Source of the DNA: Chryseobacterium flavum
GTDB lineage: Bacteria > Bacteroidota > Bacteroidia > Flavobacteriales > Weeksellaceae
DNA: 64,000 nucleotides
Direction: 5' to 3'
NCBI RefSeq assembly: GCF_003385595.1
Contig: NZ_QNUE01000004.1
Location: forward strand, 248,001-312,000
Part shown: in pieces, positions 43,093 through 51,218 of the stretch
Numbering within the stretch: position 1 is the first letter of the stretch
Layout: each line of letters begins with the position of its first letter
Notes under the pieces: model-generated
Told to the model about the DNA's origin: nothing
What the model saw: the letters and a program-made list of their open reading frames with translations, nothing else
Database searches by the model: none
Position numbers and translations under genes: made by a program

Positions 43093-43845
43093 ATGAAACG
43101 TTTTGAAAACAAAGTAGCTTTTATTACAGGAGGAAACTCAGGAATTGGTAAAGCGGTGGCAGTATTAATGGCAAGGGAGGGAGCAAAAATCGTTATTGCC
43201 GATATCAAAGAAAATAAAGAAACCCTGGAAGAAGTACTGAAAGAAGGAACAGATGCAAGATTTATTGCATGTGATGTATCCAGGGCTGAGGAGGTAGAAA
43301 AAGCGGTTAATGAAACTATTAAAGAATTTGGAAGTCTTGATGTGGCAGTGAATAATGCCGGGATCGTAGATGCTTCTCCTATCCATGAGAAATCAATAGA
43401 TGAATGGCAAAAAGTAATTAATATCAACCTGAATGGTGTATTTTATGGAATGAAATATCAGATTACCCAGATGCGAAAACAGAAAAGCGGTGGTGCTGTA
43501 GTAAATATAGGTTCAATTATGAGTCAGGTTGCTGAATTTGGAATAGCATCATATGCTTCATCAAAGCATGGCTTGGTAGGGCTTACAAAAGTAGCTGCTT
43601 TGGAAAACGGGACCAATAATATCCGTGTCAATTCCATAGGTCCCGGATATATAGAAACTCCTTTATTGATGGACAATGCTGCACAAAGCGAAGAGTACAG
43701 ATCTTATATGGAATCTAAACATGCAATGAAAAGATTAGGAAAACCTGAAGAAATTGCAAAAGCTGTCTTATTTTTGGCTTCTGAAGATGCAAGTTTCTGC
43801 ACGGGAGCTTATCTCCCTGTAGATGGAGGCTATCTGATACAGTAA
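43093..43845 (+). CDS. classical SDR oxidoreductase
   Basis: 250 aa, NAD(P)-dependent. The cofactor motif TGGNSGIG is at 12-19, NNAG at 87-90, Ser141, and the catalytic pair Tyr154-x-x-x-Lys158 in SYASSKHG. C-terminal PVDGGYLIQ is the usual finish of glucose-dehydrogenase-like SDRs. It leads a two-gene operon with a MarR repressor 14 bp downstream and has a double palindromic operator. Together with the following dioxygenases it is likely part of an aromatic/quinone stress response; the substrate is unknown. Confidence 0.93.
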   Translation: MKRFENKVAFITGGNSGIGKAVAVLMAREGAKIVIADIKENKETLEEVLKEGTDARFIACDVSRAEEVEKAVNETIKEFGSLDVAVNNAGIVDASPIHEKSIDEWQKVININLNGVFYGMKYQITQMRKQKSGGAVVNIGSIMSQVAEFGIASYASSKHGLVGLTKVAALENGTNNIRVNSIGPGYIETPLLMDNAAQSEEYRSYMESKHAMKRLGKPEEIAKAVLFLASEDASFCTGAYLPVDGGYLIQ

Positions 43846-43859
43846 TTAAATAATACAGA

Positions 43860-44297
43860 ATGAAAGAATCAAAAACGGAGTCACTTCCACTTCGGAGACA
43901 GCTGGGAATTGCCATGGTAGAAACTTATAATAATGTCTATGAAAGATCCCAGGAATTTTTTGCAATGTACGGGCTTACCTCCCAGCAATATAATGTGCTT
44001 TCTATCCTGCATGATGCAGGAAAGCCTTTGTCTACTTCGGATATATTAAAAGAGATGCTGGAAAAGAATGCCGGAGTTTCCAGATTGGTAGACCGTTTGA
44101 TTATCAAGCAACTTGTGGAGAAAAATGTCAATACTGGAGACAAGCGCCTTATAGATGTACACCTTACGGAAAAAGGGGAAGCTTTATACAAAAAAGTTAA
44201 CCAGAACCTTTCAGGTGTAGATCATGTATACAGTGTGCTTACAGATGAAGAAGTGAATGTACTTATTGGTCTTTTGAAAAAGATGAAAAAAGAGTAG
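43860..44297 (+). CDS. MarR-family regulator, MhqR-like by context
   Basis: 145 aa, the usual MarR length. The winged helix spans about 38-110: LTSQQYNVLSILHDAG, KEMLEKNAGVSRLVDRLIIK (recognition helix) and the basic wing TGDKRLIDVHLTEKG. Its only cysteines are absent from the N-terminal sensing position, so a Cys-redox switch like YodB is not evident. It is encoded with the SDR and directly before a pair of ring-cleaving dioxygenases and an MhqD-like hydrolase, the set controlled by MhqR in Bacillus. It probably binds the ACTAGT palindromes nearby. Confidence 0.9.
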   Translation: MKESKTESLPLRRQLGIAMVETYNNVYERSQEFFAMYGLTSQQYNVLSILHDAGKPLSTSDILKEMLEKNAGVSRLVDRLIIKQLVEKNVNTGDKRLIDVHLTEKGEALYKKVNQNLSGVDHVYSVLTDEEVNVLIGLLKKMKKE

Positions 44298-44377
44298 CTG
44301 TAAAAAACAGGTTGTATCTAAACAAAGATGAATACAGGGCTTGTTATGAATCTATTGTTTTTAACTCTTTTATTATT

Positions 44378-44408
44378 AAAAAATTCAGCGCTCAGCTGAA
44401 TTTTTTTA
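44378..44408 (+). terminator. terminator of the SDR-marR operon
   Basis: AAAATTCAGC (44380-44389) and GCTGAATTTT (44395-44404) followed by T7. It abuts the operator of the next gene. Confidence 0.85.
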
Positions 44409-44456
44409 TTTATTAAACTAGTTAAATGCATAGGATTTTTGTTCACTGTAATTTAG
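44408..44456 (+). promoter_or_regulatory. ACTAGT operator and promoter of the first dioxygenase gene
   Basis: A 21-bp segment at 44408-44428, centred on the palindrome TTAAACTAGTTAAA, is identical to one at 51138-51158 before the pirin gene. A -7 box TAATTTAG (44449-44456) follows 20 bp later in both places. The gene starts at 44474. Confidence 0.65.
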
Positions 44457-44473
44457 CATAAAAATTAAAAGAC

Positions 44474-45406
44474 ATGGACAATAGAATATTAGGTCTGCAT
44501 CATATTACAGCAATAGCAGACAATGCCAAAAGAAATTTAGATTTTTATACAAAAGTTTTAGGAGTAAGACTGGTAAAGAAAACAGTGAATTTCGATGATC
44601 CGGGAACGTACCACTTCTATTTCGGAAATGAAAACGGAACACCGGGAACAATCCTTACTTTCTTTCCGTGGGAAGGAATTGGTAAGGGAACCAATGGGAG
44701 CGGGATGGCTACCCACATCGGCTATTCAGTGCCGAAAGGAAGCCTTGAATTCTGGAAAAACCGTTTGAAGGCTTTTAATGTAGAAGTAGAAGAGGGTGAA
44801 GTATTTGGAGAAAAGATGATTTCTTTTACGGATCCGGACGGCCTTCAGTTACAGTTTATAGAACCATCAGGTGATGACAACAGAAAAGTTTGGACAACAG
44901 ATGATATCAAGGACGAAAATGCACTGAAAGGATTCCATAACGTTACTTTAACTTTAAGGAAAGCAGAGCCTACAATCAAAGTCCTGACCGATATTTTAGG
45001 GTATGATCTGAAAAAACAGGAGGGAGAAAGATACAGATTGGCTACTGATGCTATTGATACCGCTAATCTGGTAGATATTATTGAAAATGATACCGTTCCT
45101 GCGGGAAGAAATGCAGCCGGTACCAACCATCATATTGCCTTCAGAGTAAAAGATGATAATGTTCTGATGGAATATCGTGAGAAAGTCCTCTCTGCCGGGT
45201 TGAGTATCACTCCGAAAATCAACAGAGATTATTTCTATTCATTGTACTTCCGTGAGCCGGGGGGTGTTTTATTTGAAATAGCTACCGATAATCCGGGATT
45301 TACAGTAGATGAGCCTTTGAATGAGTTGGGAAAAAATCTGAAACTTCCTGTTCAATATGAAGGAATGCGCGGGAAAATAGAAGAAGTACTGCCGAACTTA
45401 TCATAG
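44474..45406 (+). CDS. ring-cleaving dioxygenase, MhqO/MhqE type
   Basis: 310 aa with two VOC (glyoxalase/extradiol dioxygenase) modules. Module 1 opens GLHHITAIADNAKRNLDFYT (7-26) with a metal-ligand His; module 2 starts near residue 155 with GFHNVTLTLRKAEPTIKVL. Later NHHIAFRV and the final metal Glu in GGVLFEIA (about 265-272) complete the site. MhqO-type enzymes open the ring of hydroquinones or catechols during quinone stress. A paralogue lies 0.5 kb downstream. The promoter has the ACTAGT operator. Confidence 0.9.
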   Translation: MDNRILGLHHITAIADNAKRNLDFYTKVLGVRLVKKTVNFDDPGTYHFYFGNENGTPGTILTFFPWEGIGKGTNGSGMATHIGYSVPKGSLEFWKNRLKAFNVEVEEGEVFGEKMISFTDPDGLQLQFIEPSGDDNRKVWTTDDIKDENALKGFHNVTLTLRKAEPTIKVLTDILGYDLKKQEGERYRLATDAIDTANLVDIIENDTVPAGRNAAGTNHHIAFRVKDDNVLMEYREKVLSAGLSITPKINRDYFYSLYFREPGGVLFEIATDNPGFTVDEPLNELGKNLKLPVQYEGMRGKIEEVLPNLS

Positions 45407-45465
45407 ATCATCATCCAGGTCCGATAAAGATGCTAATTTTGAATTAAGAATTAAAAACAATAAAA

Positions 45466-45762
45466 ATGGAAAAAACAGAAATAGTTTTAGAAGGGAGAAA
45501 AGGAGAAATCCAGCTTTTCTCAGACGATCATAAAGCAGGTAAAATGGATATTTCAGTTATTGGAAAAAAACTGACCGTTTACCATACAGAGGTGAGTCCG
45601 GAATACGAAGGGAGAGGTTTTGCAAAGATTTTACTGGAAAGACTGGTGTCTTATGCAAGAGAAAACGATTTAAAGATTCTGCCGCTATGTCCATATGTTC
45701 ACGCTCAGTTCAAACGTCATCCGGAGGAATATAATGATGTCTGGTTAAAGGAAGAACTGTAG
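45466..45762 (+). CDS. GNAT-type N-acetyltransferase, YjdJ-like
   Basis: 98 aa. The short single-domain GNAT branch is recognised from ISVIGKKLTVYHTEVSPEYEG and RGFAKILLERLVSYARENDL (about 45-70), where R-G-x-x-K/A is the acetyl-CoA loop, then ILPLCPYVHAQFKRHPEEY, the typical family end. It lies between two dioxygenase genes and seems co-transcribed with them. The substrate is not known. Confidence 0.88.
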   Translation: MEKTEIVLEGRKGEIQLFSDDHKAGKMDISVIGKKLTVYHTEVSPEYEGRGFAKILLERLVSYARENDLKILPLCPYVHAQFKRHPEEYNDVWLKEEL

Positions 45763-45864
45763 CTAATAGAATTGAGAGTGTAAGGCATTAAGCTTATCTG
45801 TCTTTTGCCTTTACTTTCATTATCCATGTAACCAATTACAAGAACACTTAACAATTTCAACATT

Positions 45865-46818
45865 ATGAACCTTATCACAGGACTGCATCACGTTACGGCA
45901 ATTACCGGCAATGCACAGGAAAATATAGACTTTTATACCGGCGTTTTAGGACTTCGTTTGGTCAAAAAAACAGTCAATTTCGATTATTCAGATGTTTATC
46001 ATTTTTATTTCGGTGACGAATACGGAACACCGGGAACAATAATGACTACTTTTCCGTATGGTAAAGATCTGATCAATGGCAGACATGGGAAAGGAATGCT
46101 CAATACTACGGCTTTTTCAGTTTCCATAGATGCGCTGGATTATTGGACAAACCGTCTGGAACAGTTTAATATTCCTTTTAAGCAGCCTCAGCAAAGATTT
46201 TCTGATGAAGTTTTCATTTATTTTGAAGATTTTGACGGATTGGGACTGGAATTGGTTTTTAATGATAAGGATGAAAGAAAAGGATATTATAATGGTTATA
46301 TTCCTAAAGATTACGCGATCAAGGGAATCCATCACGTAGAAATCTGGCAGGATGCCTATGAAAGAACGGCTGCCCTACTCACGACTCAGATGGATCATAA
46401 AGTAATCAAAGAAAGCCCGGACAGACTTAGGCTGGGAACAGAAAATATGCCGGGGAAATATGTAGATCTGCTTTCTGCTCCTAATGCCTTAAAAGGATTG
46501 GCGGGAAGAGGTACTGTTCACCACGTAGCCTTTGCTACTCCCGACGCAGCATCGCAGCTTGAAATGATAAAGAGATTAAATGCATACGGACTGGAACATA
46601 CTGAAGTGAAAGACAGAAAATATTTCACCTCCGTATATTTTAAAGAGCCGGGAGGTGTTTTGTTTGAGATTGCCACTTCAGGTCCGGGTTTCGATGTAGA
46701 CGAAGAAGCAGAGTTTTTAGGACAGGATCTGATGTTACCGCAACAATTTGAAAAAAGAAGAGAGCGTCTTACGGAAGTTCTTCCGGCAATTAATTATCCA
46801 ACAGAAAAGTTCAGATAG
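45865..46818 (+). CDS. second ring-cleaving dioxygenase, MhqO/MhqE type
   Basis: 317 aa, paralogue of the enzyme at 44474: GLHHVTAITGNAQENIDFYT (5-24), the VKKTVNFDYSDVYHFYFGDE segment, GIHHVEIWQ at the start of module 2, VHHVAFATPD and GGVLFEIAT with the last metal ligand. The two copies differ enough in the substrate loop (YGKDLINGRHG against PWEGIGKGTNG) to suggest different ring substrates. The MhqD-like gene begins 5 bp downstream, so they form an operon. Confidence 0.9.
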   Translation: MNLITGLHHVTAITGNAQENIDFYTGVLGLRLVKKTVNFDYSDVYHFYFGDEYGTPGTIMTTFPYGKDLINGRHGKGMLNTTAFSVSIDALDYWTNRLEQFNIPFKQPQQRFSDEVFIYFEDFDGLGLELVFNDKDERKGYYNGYIPKDYAIKGIHHVEIWQDAYERTAALLTTQMDHKVIKESPDRLRLGTENMPGKYVDLLSAPNALKGLAGRGTVHHVAFATPDAASQLEMIKRLNAYGLEHTEVKDRKYFTSVYFKEPGGVLFEIATSGPGFDVDEEAEFLGQDLMLPQQFEKRRERLTEVLPAINYPTEKFR

Positions 46819-46823
46819 AAATA

Positions 46824-47444
46824 ATGAGTCATATTCTAAATATAAAAACAGCAGGTATACCATTAAATCAGGCAGAAAAAGCTTTGATCATGATTCATGG
46901 TCGTGGAGGAAGTGCTCAGGATATTTTAAGTTTATCCCAGCATCTGAATGTAAAAGATTATGCGCTGTTAGCACCGCAGGCCCTGAATCATACCTGGTAT
47001 CCCTATTCATTTATGGCACCGGTAGATCAGAATGAACCCTGGCTTTCTTCAGCTCTGGAAATGGTGGCAGAAACAGTAAAAGCGGCAGTAGATGCAGGAA
47101 TTAAACCAGAAAATATATATTTCTTTGGTTTTTCTCAGGGAGCTTGTCTTGCCCTGGAGTTTTTAGCCCGTAATGCTCAGAAGTTTGGAGGTGCAGCGGC
47201 CATTATCGGAGGAGTGATAGGAGATAAGATCAACCGTGAAAATTATAAAGGTGACTTTGCAGGAACTCCTGTTTTCCTGGGAACCAGCAACCCGGATTTT
47301 CATGTTCCGGTAGAAAGGGTATATGCTACAGCCAATATTTTAAGAGAAATGAATGCTGAGGTAACAGAAAAAGTATATGCCAATTTCGGACATTCCATCA
47401 ATACAGAGGAAATTGAATTGGCTAACTCAATTATATTTAAATAG
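46824..47444 (+). CDS. carboxylesterase/phospholipase-type hydrolase, MhqD-like
   Basis: 206 aa, alpha/beta hydrolase of the phospholipase/carboxylesterase family. Motifs: LIMIHGRGGS (21-30) oxyanion loop, the nucleophile elbow GFSQGA with Ser104, the acid in TSNPDFHVP (about 152-160) and His190 in FGHSI. It follows the second dioxygenase by 5 bp. In Bacillus the equivalent pair is mhqE-mhqD, induced by quinones, which supports the same role here. Confidence 0.9.
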   Translation: MSHILNIKTAGIPLNQAEKALIMIHGRGGSAQDILSLSQHLNVKDYALLAPQALNHTWYPYSFMAPVDQNEPWLSSALEMVAETVKAAVDAGIKPENIYFFGFSQGACLALEFLARNAQKFGGAAAIIGGVIGDKINRENYKGDFAGTPVFLGTSNPDFHVPVERVYATANILREMNAEVTEKVYANFGHSINTEEIELANSIIFK

Positions 47445-47451
47445 GTATTTT

Positions 47452-47526
47452 AACCGCAAAAGTCACAAAAGATATAATCAGGTATATTACGATGTCTGAA
47501 AATAAAACTTTGTGACTTTTGTGGCT
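47452..47526. repeat. dispersed-type inverted repeat
   Basis: AACCGCAAAAGTCACAAAAG (47452-47471) mirrors CTTTGTGACTTTTGTGGCT (47508-47526) with a 36-bp loop. There is no T run. The shape and length resemble interspersed hairpin repeats of Chryseobacterium genomes, but only this copy is in the window. Confidence 0.6.
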
Positions 47527-47573
47527 AGCCATAACATTTAGGATCTAAAATTCTTATTTTAAAAACAAACGCA

Positions 47574-47921
47574 ATGAACATCACACGCATATTCAGTGAC
47601 GAAAGAGGAGAAACTCATTTTGAAAATATAGAAATTCCTCTTGTTGATCAGGGAGATATAGGTTTTCTTTCGGAAACTTTTGAAGTTAAAAAATTACAGT
47701 TCAGAAAAGTACCGGCAGACTATGATTTCGATTTTCATTGTGCTCCGCAGAAGCAATATATTGCTCTTTTAGACGGAGGTGTGGAAATAGAAACCTCACA
47801 GGGAGATAAAAGAGAATTCCAGACAGGAGAGATCCTTCTCGTAGAAGATGTTACCGGAAAAGGACACAAGACAAAAAATCTCATAAAAAAAGAAAGAACT
47901 TCATTGTTTATTTATATTTAA
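47574..47921 (+). CDS. cupin-domain protein
   Basis: 115 aa, one cupin barrel. FDFDFHCAPQKQYIALLDGG (about 50-70) supplies the His/Gln cupin motif 1, and FQTGEILLVEDVTGKGH (about 84-100) motif 2 with the final His. A single conserved small cupin of this kind usually has unknown activity. It lies after the MhqD-like gene, separated by a hairpin repeat, and may be transcribed alone. Confidence 0.82.
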   Translation: MNITRIFSDERGETHFENIEIPLVDQGDIGFLSETFEVKKLQFRKVPADYDFDFHCAPQKQYIALLDGGVEIETSQGDKREFQTGEILLVEDVTGKGHKTKNLIKKERTSLFIYI

Positions 47922-47974
47922 AGATACAAGTTGCAGTAAATTCCTGACCATTCTATTTTCTAACTTCTAAAATT

Positions 47975-49585
47975 ATGCACGAACAACTACTTTTAATACT
48001 GGGGCTTTTATTACTCGTCATGATGCTGGTGATGCTGGCACAGCGGATTAAAATTGCTTATCCTATTTTTCTGGTGCTTGCCGGATTAGGGATCAGTATG
48101 ATTCCCGGCGTACCTGTTTTAAAACTGGATCCGGAGATTATATTTCTAATTTTTTTACCACCTCTTTTATATGAAGCGGCCTGGTATACCTCATGGAATG
48201 ATTTCTGGAAATGGAAACGTACCATTAGTCTGCTTGCTTTTGGTCTCGTATTTCTGACTTCCCTGGTGGTTGCCTATACTTCGCAGATGCTGATCCCGGG
48301 ATTCACTCTGGCATTGGGCTTTTTATTGGGGGGAATTGTTTCTCCTCCGGATGCGGTTGCTGCCACTACCGTTTTGAAAGGACTGAAAGTTCCCAAACGT
48401 ACCATTGCTATACTGGAAGGGGAAAGCCTGATTAATGATGCCTCTTCACTGATTGTTTTCAGGTTTGCGCTGGCTGCTGTGATGACGGGAGCTTTTTCAA
48501 TGCATGAAGCAACAGGGCAGTTTTTTCTGGTAGCAGGAATGGGAATTGTAGTAGGAATCGCCGGAGCTCATATTTTCTATGCTATTCACCGGTTTTTGCC
48601 TACAACACCGGCGATTGATGCTGCTATTACGGTAATTACCCCTTATATCCTGTTTCTTTCCGCAGAACATTTTCATTTTTCGGGGGTAATGGCAGTGGTG
48701 AGCGGAGGATTATTTATGTCTTTCCGTGCGCATGAAATCTTCAAAACCGGAACCACAAGAATTAATATGACAGGGGTCTGGAACACCCTGATTTTCGTAA
48801 TGAACGCCTTGGTTTTTGTACTGATAGGTCTTGAACTTCCCGATATTATCAATGGACTGGGTGAAACTTCATTAATAGAAGGAATAAAATATGGATTAAT
48901 TATAAGCCTGATTGTTATTGCAGTACGTCTGTTGTGGATTTACCCCGTAGCTCATCTTCCCAGATGGCTCAGTGAAAAAGCCCGCCGGGATCCAAGCCCG
49001 GGATGGAAAAACCCTTTAATTATAGGCTGGGCAGGTATGAGGGGAGTGGTTTCACTGGCAACTGCCCTTTCAATTCCGGTTATGATGAATGAACAGTCAG
49101 AATTTCCAATGAGAAATCTGATCATTTTTATCACATTTGTCGTGATTTTTGTGACATTGGTATTTCAGGGGTTGACATTGCCTTTAATTATTAAACTGAC
49201 AAAAATCGGGGAAATAGACCCTATTCTTCCTTCCCATGAACAGCAGGCCGGAATCCAGATGAGACTGGACAGACTTGCCGTTCATAAACTTGATAAAGAA
49301 TACCATGAAGCAGTGAACAGTAATAACCTGCTTGAAAATCTTAAAAAAACTTTGGAAAGTGATATTAAACTTCATCAGAATCATTTAAGCTCTATTGAGA
49401 TGTGTACCAACAGGCAAAATGATATGGCAGAATACCATAAAGTGATGCTGGACATAATTGCCTTACAGAGAAAAGAACTTTTTAAAATGAAACGTGAAAA
49501 GCTCTTCAGTGATGATGAGATCAGAAAAGCAGAATCGCAGCTGGATCTGAATGAACTGAAAATTACAGGAAACAAACATTTGTAG
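47975..49585 (+). CDS. Na+/H+ antiporter, CPA1 (NhaP-type)
   Basis: 536 aa. Twelve or so membrane segments cover residues 1-410. IFLIFLPPLLYEAAWYTSWN (about 56-75) and GGIVSPPDAVAATTVLKG (about 119-136) are CPA1 signature regions, and EGESLINDASSLIVFRF (about 148-164) holds the conserved N-D cation site. The tail (about 430-536) is a charged cytoplasmic helical region. It exchanges Na+ (or K+) for protons across the inner membrane. Confidence 0.93.
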   Translation: MHEQLLLILGLLLLVMMLVMLAQRIKIAYPIFLVLAGLGISMIPGVPVLKLDPEIIFLIFLPPLLYEAAWYTSWNDFWKWKRTISLLAFGLVFLTSLVVAYTSQMLIPGFTLALGFLLGGIVSPPDAVAATTVLKGLKVPKRTIAILEGESLINDASSLIVFRFALAAVMTGAFSMHEATGQFFLVAGMGIVVGIAGAHIFYAIHRFLPTTPAIDAAITVITPYILFLSAEHFHFSGVMAVVSGGLFMSFRAHEIFKTGTTRINMTGVWNTLIFVMNALVFVLIGLELPDIINGLGETSLIEGIKYGLIISLIVIAVRLLWIYPVAHLPRWLSEKARRDPSPGWKNPLIIGWAGMRGVVSLATALSIPVMMNEQSEFPMRNLIIFITFVVIFVTLVFQGLTLPLIIKLTKIGEIDPILPSHEQQAGIQMRLDRLAVHKLDKEYHEAVNSNNLLENLKKTLESDIKLHQNHLSSIEMCTNRQNDMAEYHKVMLDIIALQRKELFKMKREKLFSDDEIRKAESQLDLNELKITGNKHL

Positions 49586-49726
49586 GAGTTATACATACAA
49601 GTTGGTGAGGGTATTAAAAGTGCCATTATTGAGATTTGGGATACAGGTTTGAACGTACAAAAGATTATGACTTTACGAATTCTTTTTTCTTTTACCTTTT
49701 CACAACAACCATAAACATTGAACAAA

Positions 49727-50038
49727 ATGAAAACATTACATTTTTTAGTGATTGGAAAGAACCAGGAAATTCTTGATACTTTAAAAAAAATTATAGAAAA
49801 TAATGAAGGCTGGACAGCAGAAATACAAAGTGATGAAAACTTCTGCTATGATTATATAAAAAATAATACGGTGGACATAGTCCTTTTAAGCTCCGGCTTA
49901 GAAGATGATTTTGAGAAAGATATAAAAATATTTTGTGCCGGTCTGGATAAAGAAGTTAAAGTAATTGATCATTATGGAGGAGGAAGCGGACTTTTAAAGA
50001 ACGAAGTTTACAGTCTTTTTCCTAATTTGCAGAGGTAA
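49727..50038 (+). CDS. small receiver-like protein
   Basis: 103 aa from the ATG at 49727 (a TTG just upstream is an alternative). The pattern of strands and helices copies a response-regulator receiver: KTLHFLVIGKNQEILDTL (strand 1 and helix 1), VDIVLLSSGLEDDFE (strand 3) and EVKVIDHYGGGSGLL (strand 5). The acidic pocket of strand 1 and the phospho-Asp of strand 3 are replaced (IGKN; LLSSGL), so it is unlikely to be phosphorylated in the normal way. The next gene is a Crp/Fnr regulator 10 bp downstream. Confidence 0.65.
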   Translation: MKTLHFLVIGKNQEILDTLKKIIENNEGWTAEIQSDENFCYDYIKNNTVDIVLLSSGLEDDFEKDIKIFCAGLDKEVKVIDHYGGGSGLLKNEVYSLFPNLQR

Positions 50039-50048
50039 ACTCTGCATT

Positions 50049-50633
50049 ATGTTTGAAAATATCATCAGAAATATTACCCGGTTCATCTCCATCACTCCGG
50101 AAGAAGAGAAAGTTTTTACAGATCTGCTGGTCTGTCAGTCGTTTCCCAAGAAAACAGTGTTACTGAGGGAAGGAGAGATTTGCCAGTTTGAAGGGTATAT
50201 TCAGAAAGGATGCCTGAGAATGTATTGTCTGGATGATGATGGCACAGAAGTTACCCTTCTTTTTGCTATTGAAGACTGGTGGATCAGCGATATCGCATCA
50301 TTCCAGGAACAGAAGCCTTCTAAAGTTTTTATCGAAACACTGGAAGATTCGGAAATCTATATGCTGAACCCGGCAACAAAAGAGAAATTACTGCAGGAAG
50401 TTCCAAAATTCGAAAGAGTTTTCAGAATGTTGGTCCAAAGGAATCTTACTACCCTGCAAAGCAGATTGGTAGATACCATTTCCAAAACGGCATCCGACAG
50501 ATATCTGGAATTTATCAAAGTATACCCTTCCATTCCGCCAAGGGTAGCACAATATTATATCGCTTCCTACCTTGGGGTTTCAAAAGAATTTGTGAGCACC
50601 ATCAGAAAACGTCTTGCCTCAAAAGAAAAGTAA
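50049..50633 (+). CDS. Crp/Fnr-family regulator
   Basis: 194 aa. The cNMP-type beta-roll spans about 15-115 (LLVCQSFPKKTVLLREGEIC; then EIYMLNPATKEKLLQEVPKF helix), and the C-terminal HTH reads VAQYYIASYLGVSKEFVSTI and RKRLASK. It is a homologue of the regulator at 5185. It overlaps functionally with the small receiver-like gene 10 bp upstream, a likely operon. The effector is unknown. Confidence 0.92.
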   Translation: MFENIIRNITRFISITPEEEKVFTDLLVCQSFPKKTVLLREGEICQFEGYIQKGCLRMYCLDDDGTEVTLLFAIEDWWISDIASFQEQKPSKVFIETLEDSEIYMLNPATKEKLLQEVPKFERVFRMLVQRNLTTLQSRLVDTISKTASDRYLEFIKVYPSIPPRVAQYYIASYLGVSKEFVSTIRKRLASKEK

Positions 50634-50697
50634 GCTTCAGGTCTTAAACTCTCTTCTTAGTTTTGTTAACTCAAAGATCAACAGTAATAAAACAGTG

Positions 50698-50763
50698 AGA
50701 TTCCTACAGAATGACATACTGTATGGATAGAAAAGCGTATTATTTGTCATTCCGTAGGAATCT
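50698..50763. repeat. Chryseobacterium-type hairpin repeat
   Basis: AGATTCCTACAGAATGACA (50698-50716) mirrors TGTCATTCCGTAGGAATCT (50745-50763) with one mismatch and a 28-bp loop. This GGAATCT/AGATTCC hairpin type is well known as an interspersed repeat in Chryseobacterium. Confidence 0.7.
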
Positions 50764-50910
50764 AAGTATAGCCATTCTTAAACTAACGATCCCAAAAACT
50801 GCCAAGTCTTGAACTTTCACAAACGTGTTACTTTTATTCTATAACAGAGTGTAAATAACGACCTGAGAAAATGGAGCGTTAAAAAAAATGACTCTGTGAA
50901 CGTTAAGAAA

Positions 50911-51060
50911 ACTCGTATGTTTGAGTGCGGACGAAATCGTGATGATAAATATATATTGCTTCCGCACGAGTTTAGAGTTTTTAGAGAACAGATTTCATTT
51001 TTAGCGGAAGTTTCTAAGTATTGAACTTTTGGTTCATTTTGCTTCAAGGCAAAAGAACAG
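50911..51060. repeat. degenerate dispersed repeat
   Basis: GTGCGG (50925-50930) pairs with CCGCAC (50962-50967). The end GAACTTTTGGTTCATTTTGC plus TTCAAGGCAAAAG resembles a common flavobacterial repeat built around TTTTGCTTCAAGGCAAAA. The copy is imperfect and stops near 51060. Confidence 0.45.
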
Positions 51061-51137
51061 GAAAATATTTAATCATTAAAATTATATAATCAAACTCCCG
51101 GATACAAAAATTTCCTGAATTTTTTTGCTTTACAGTC

Positions 51138-51186
51138 ATTTATTAAACTAGTTAAATGTGCAGGGTTTCTGATCTCTCTAAATTTG
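51138..51186 (+). promoter_or_regulatory. ACTAGT operator and promoter of the pirin gene
   Basis: The 21 bp at 51138-51158 equal those at 44408-44428 (centre TTAAACTAGTTAAA). A consensus -7 box TAAATTTG (51179-51186) follows after 20 bp, and the pirin ATG is at 51219. Confidence 0.65.
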
Positions 51187-51218
51187 TCCTGTCAAACAAG
51201 AACAAACAACAATCTGAT

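Larger units (their letters stand above)
50634..51137. other. 500-bp gap with two dispersed repeats
   Basis: It holds a 19-bp inverted repeat (50698-50763) and a degenerate GC-richer block (50911-51060), both listed separately. No gene is seen. Confidence 0.6.
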
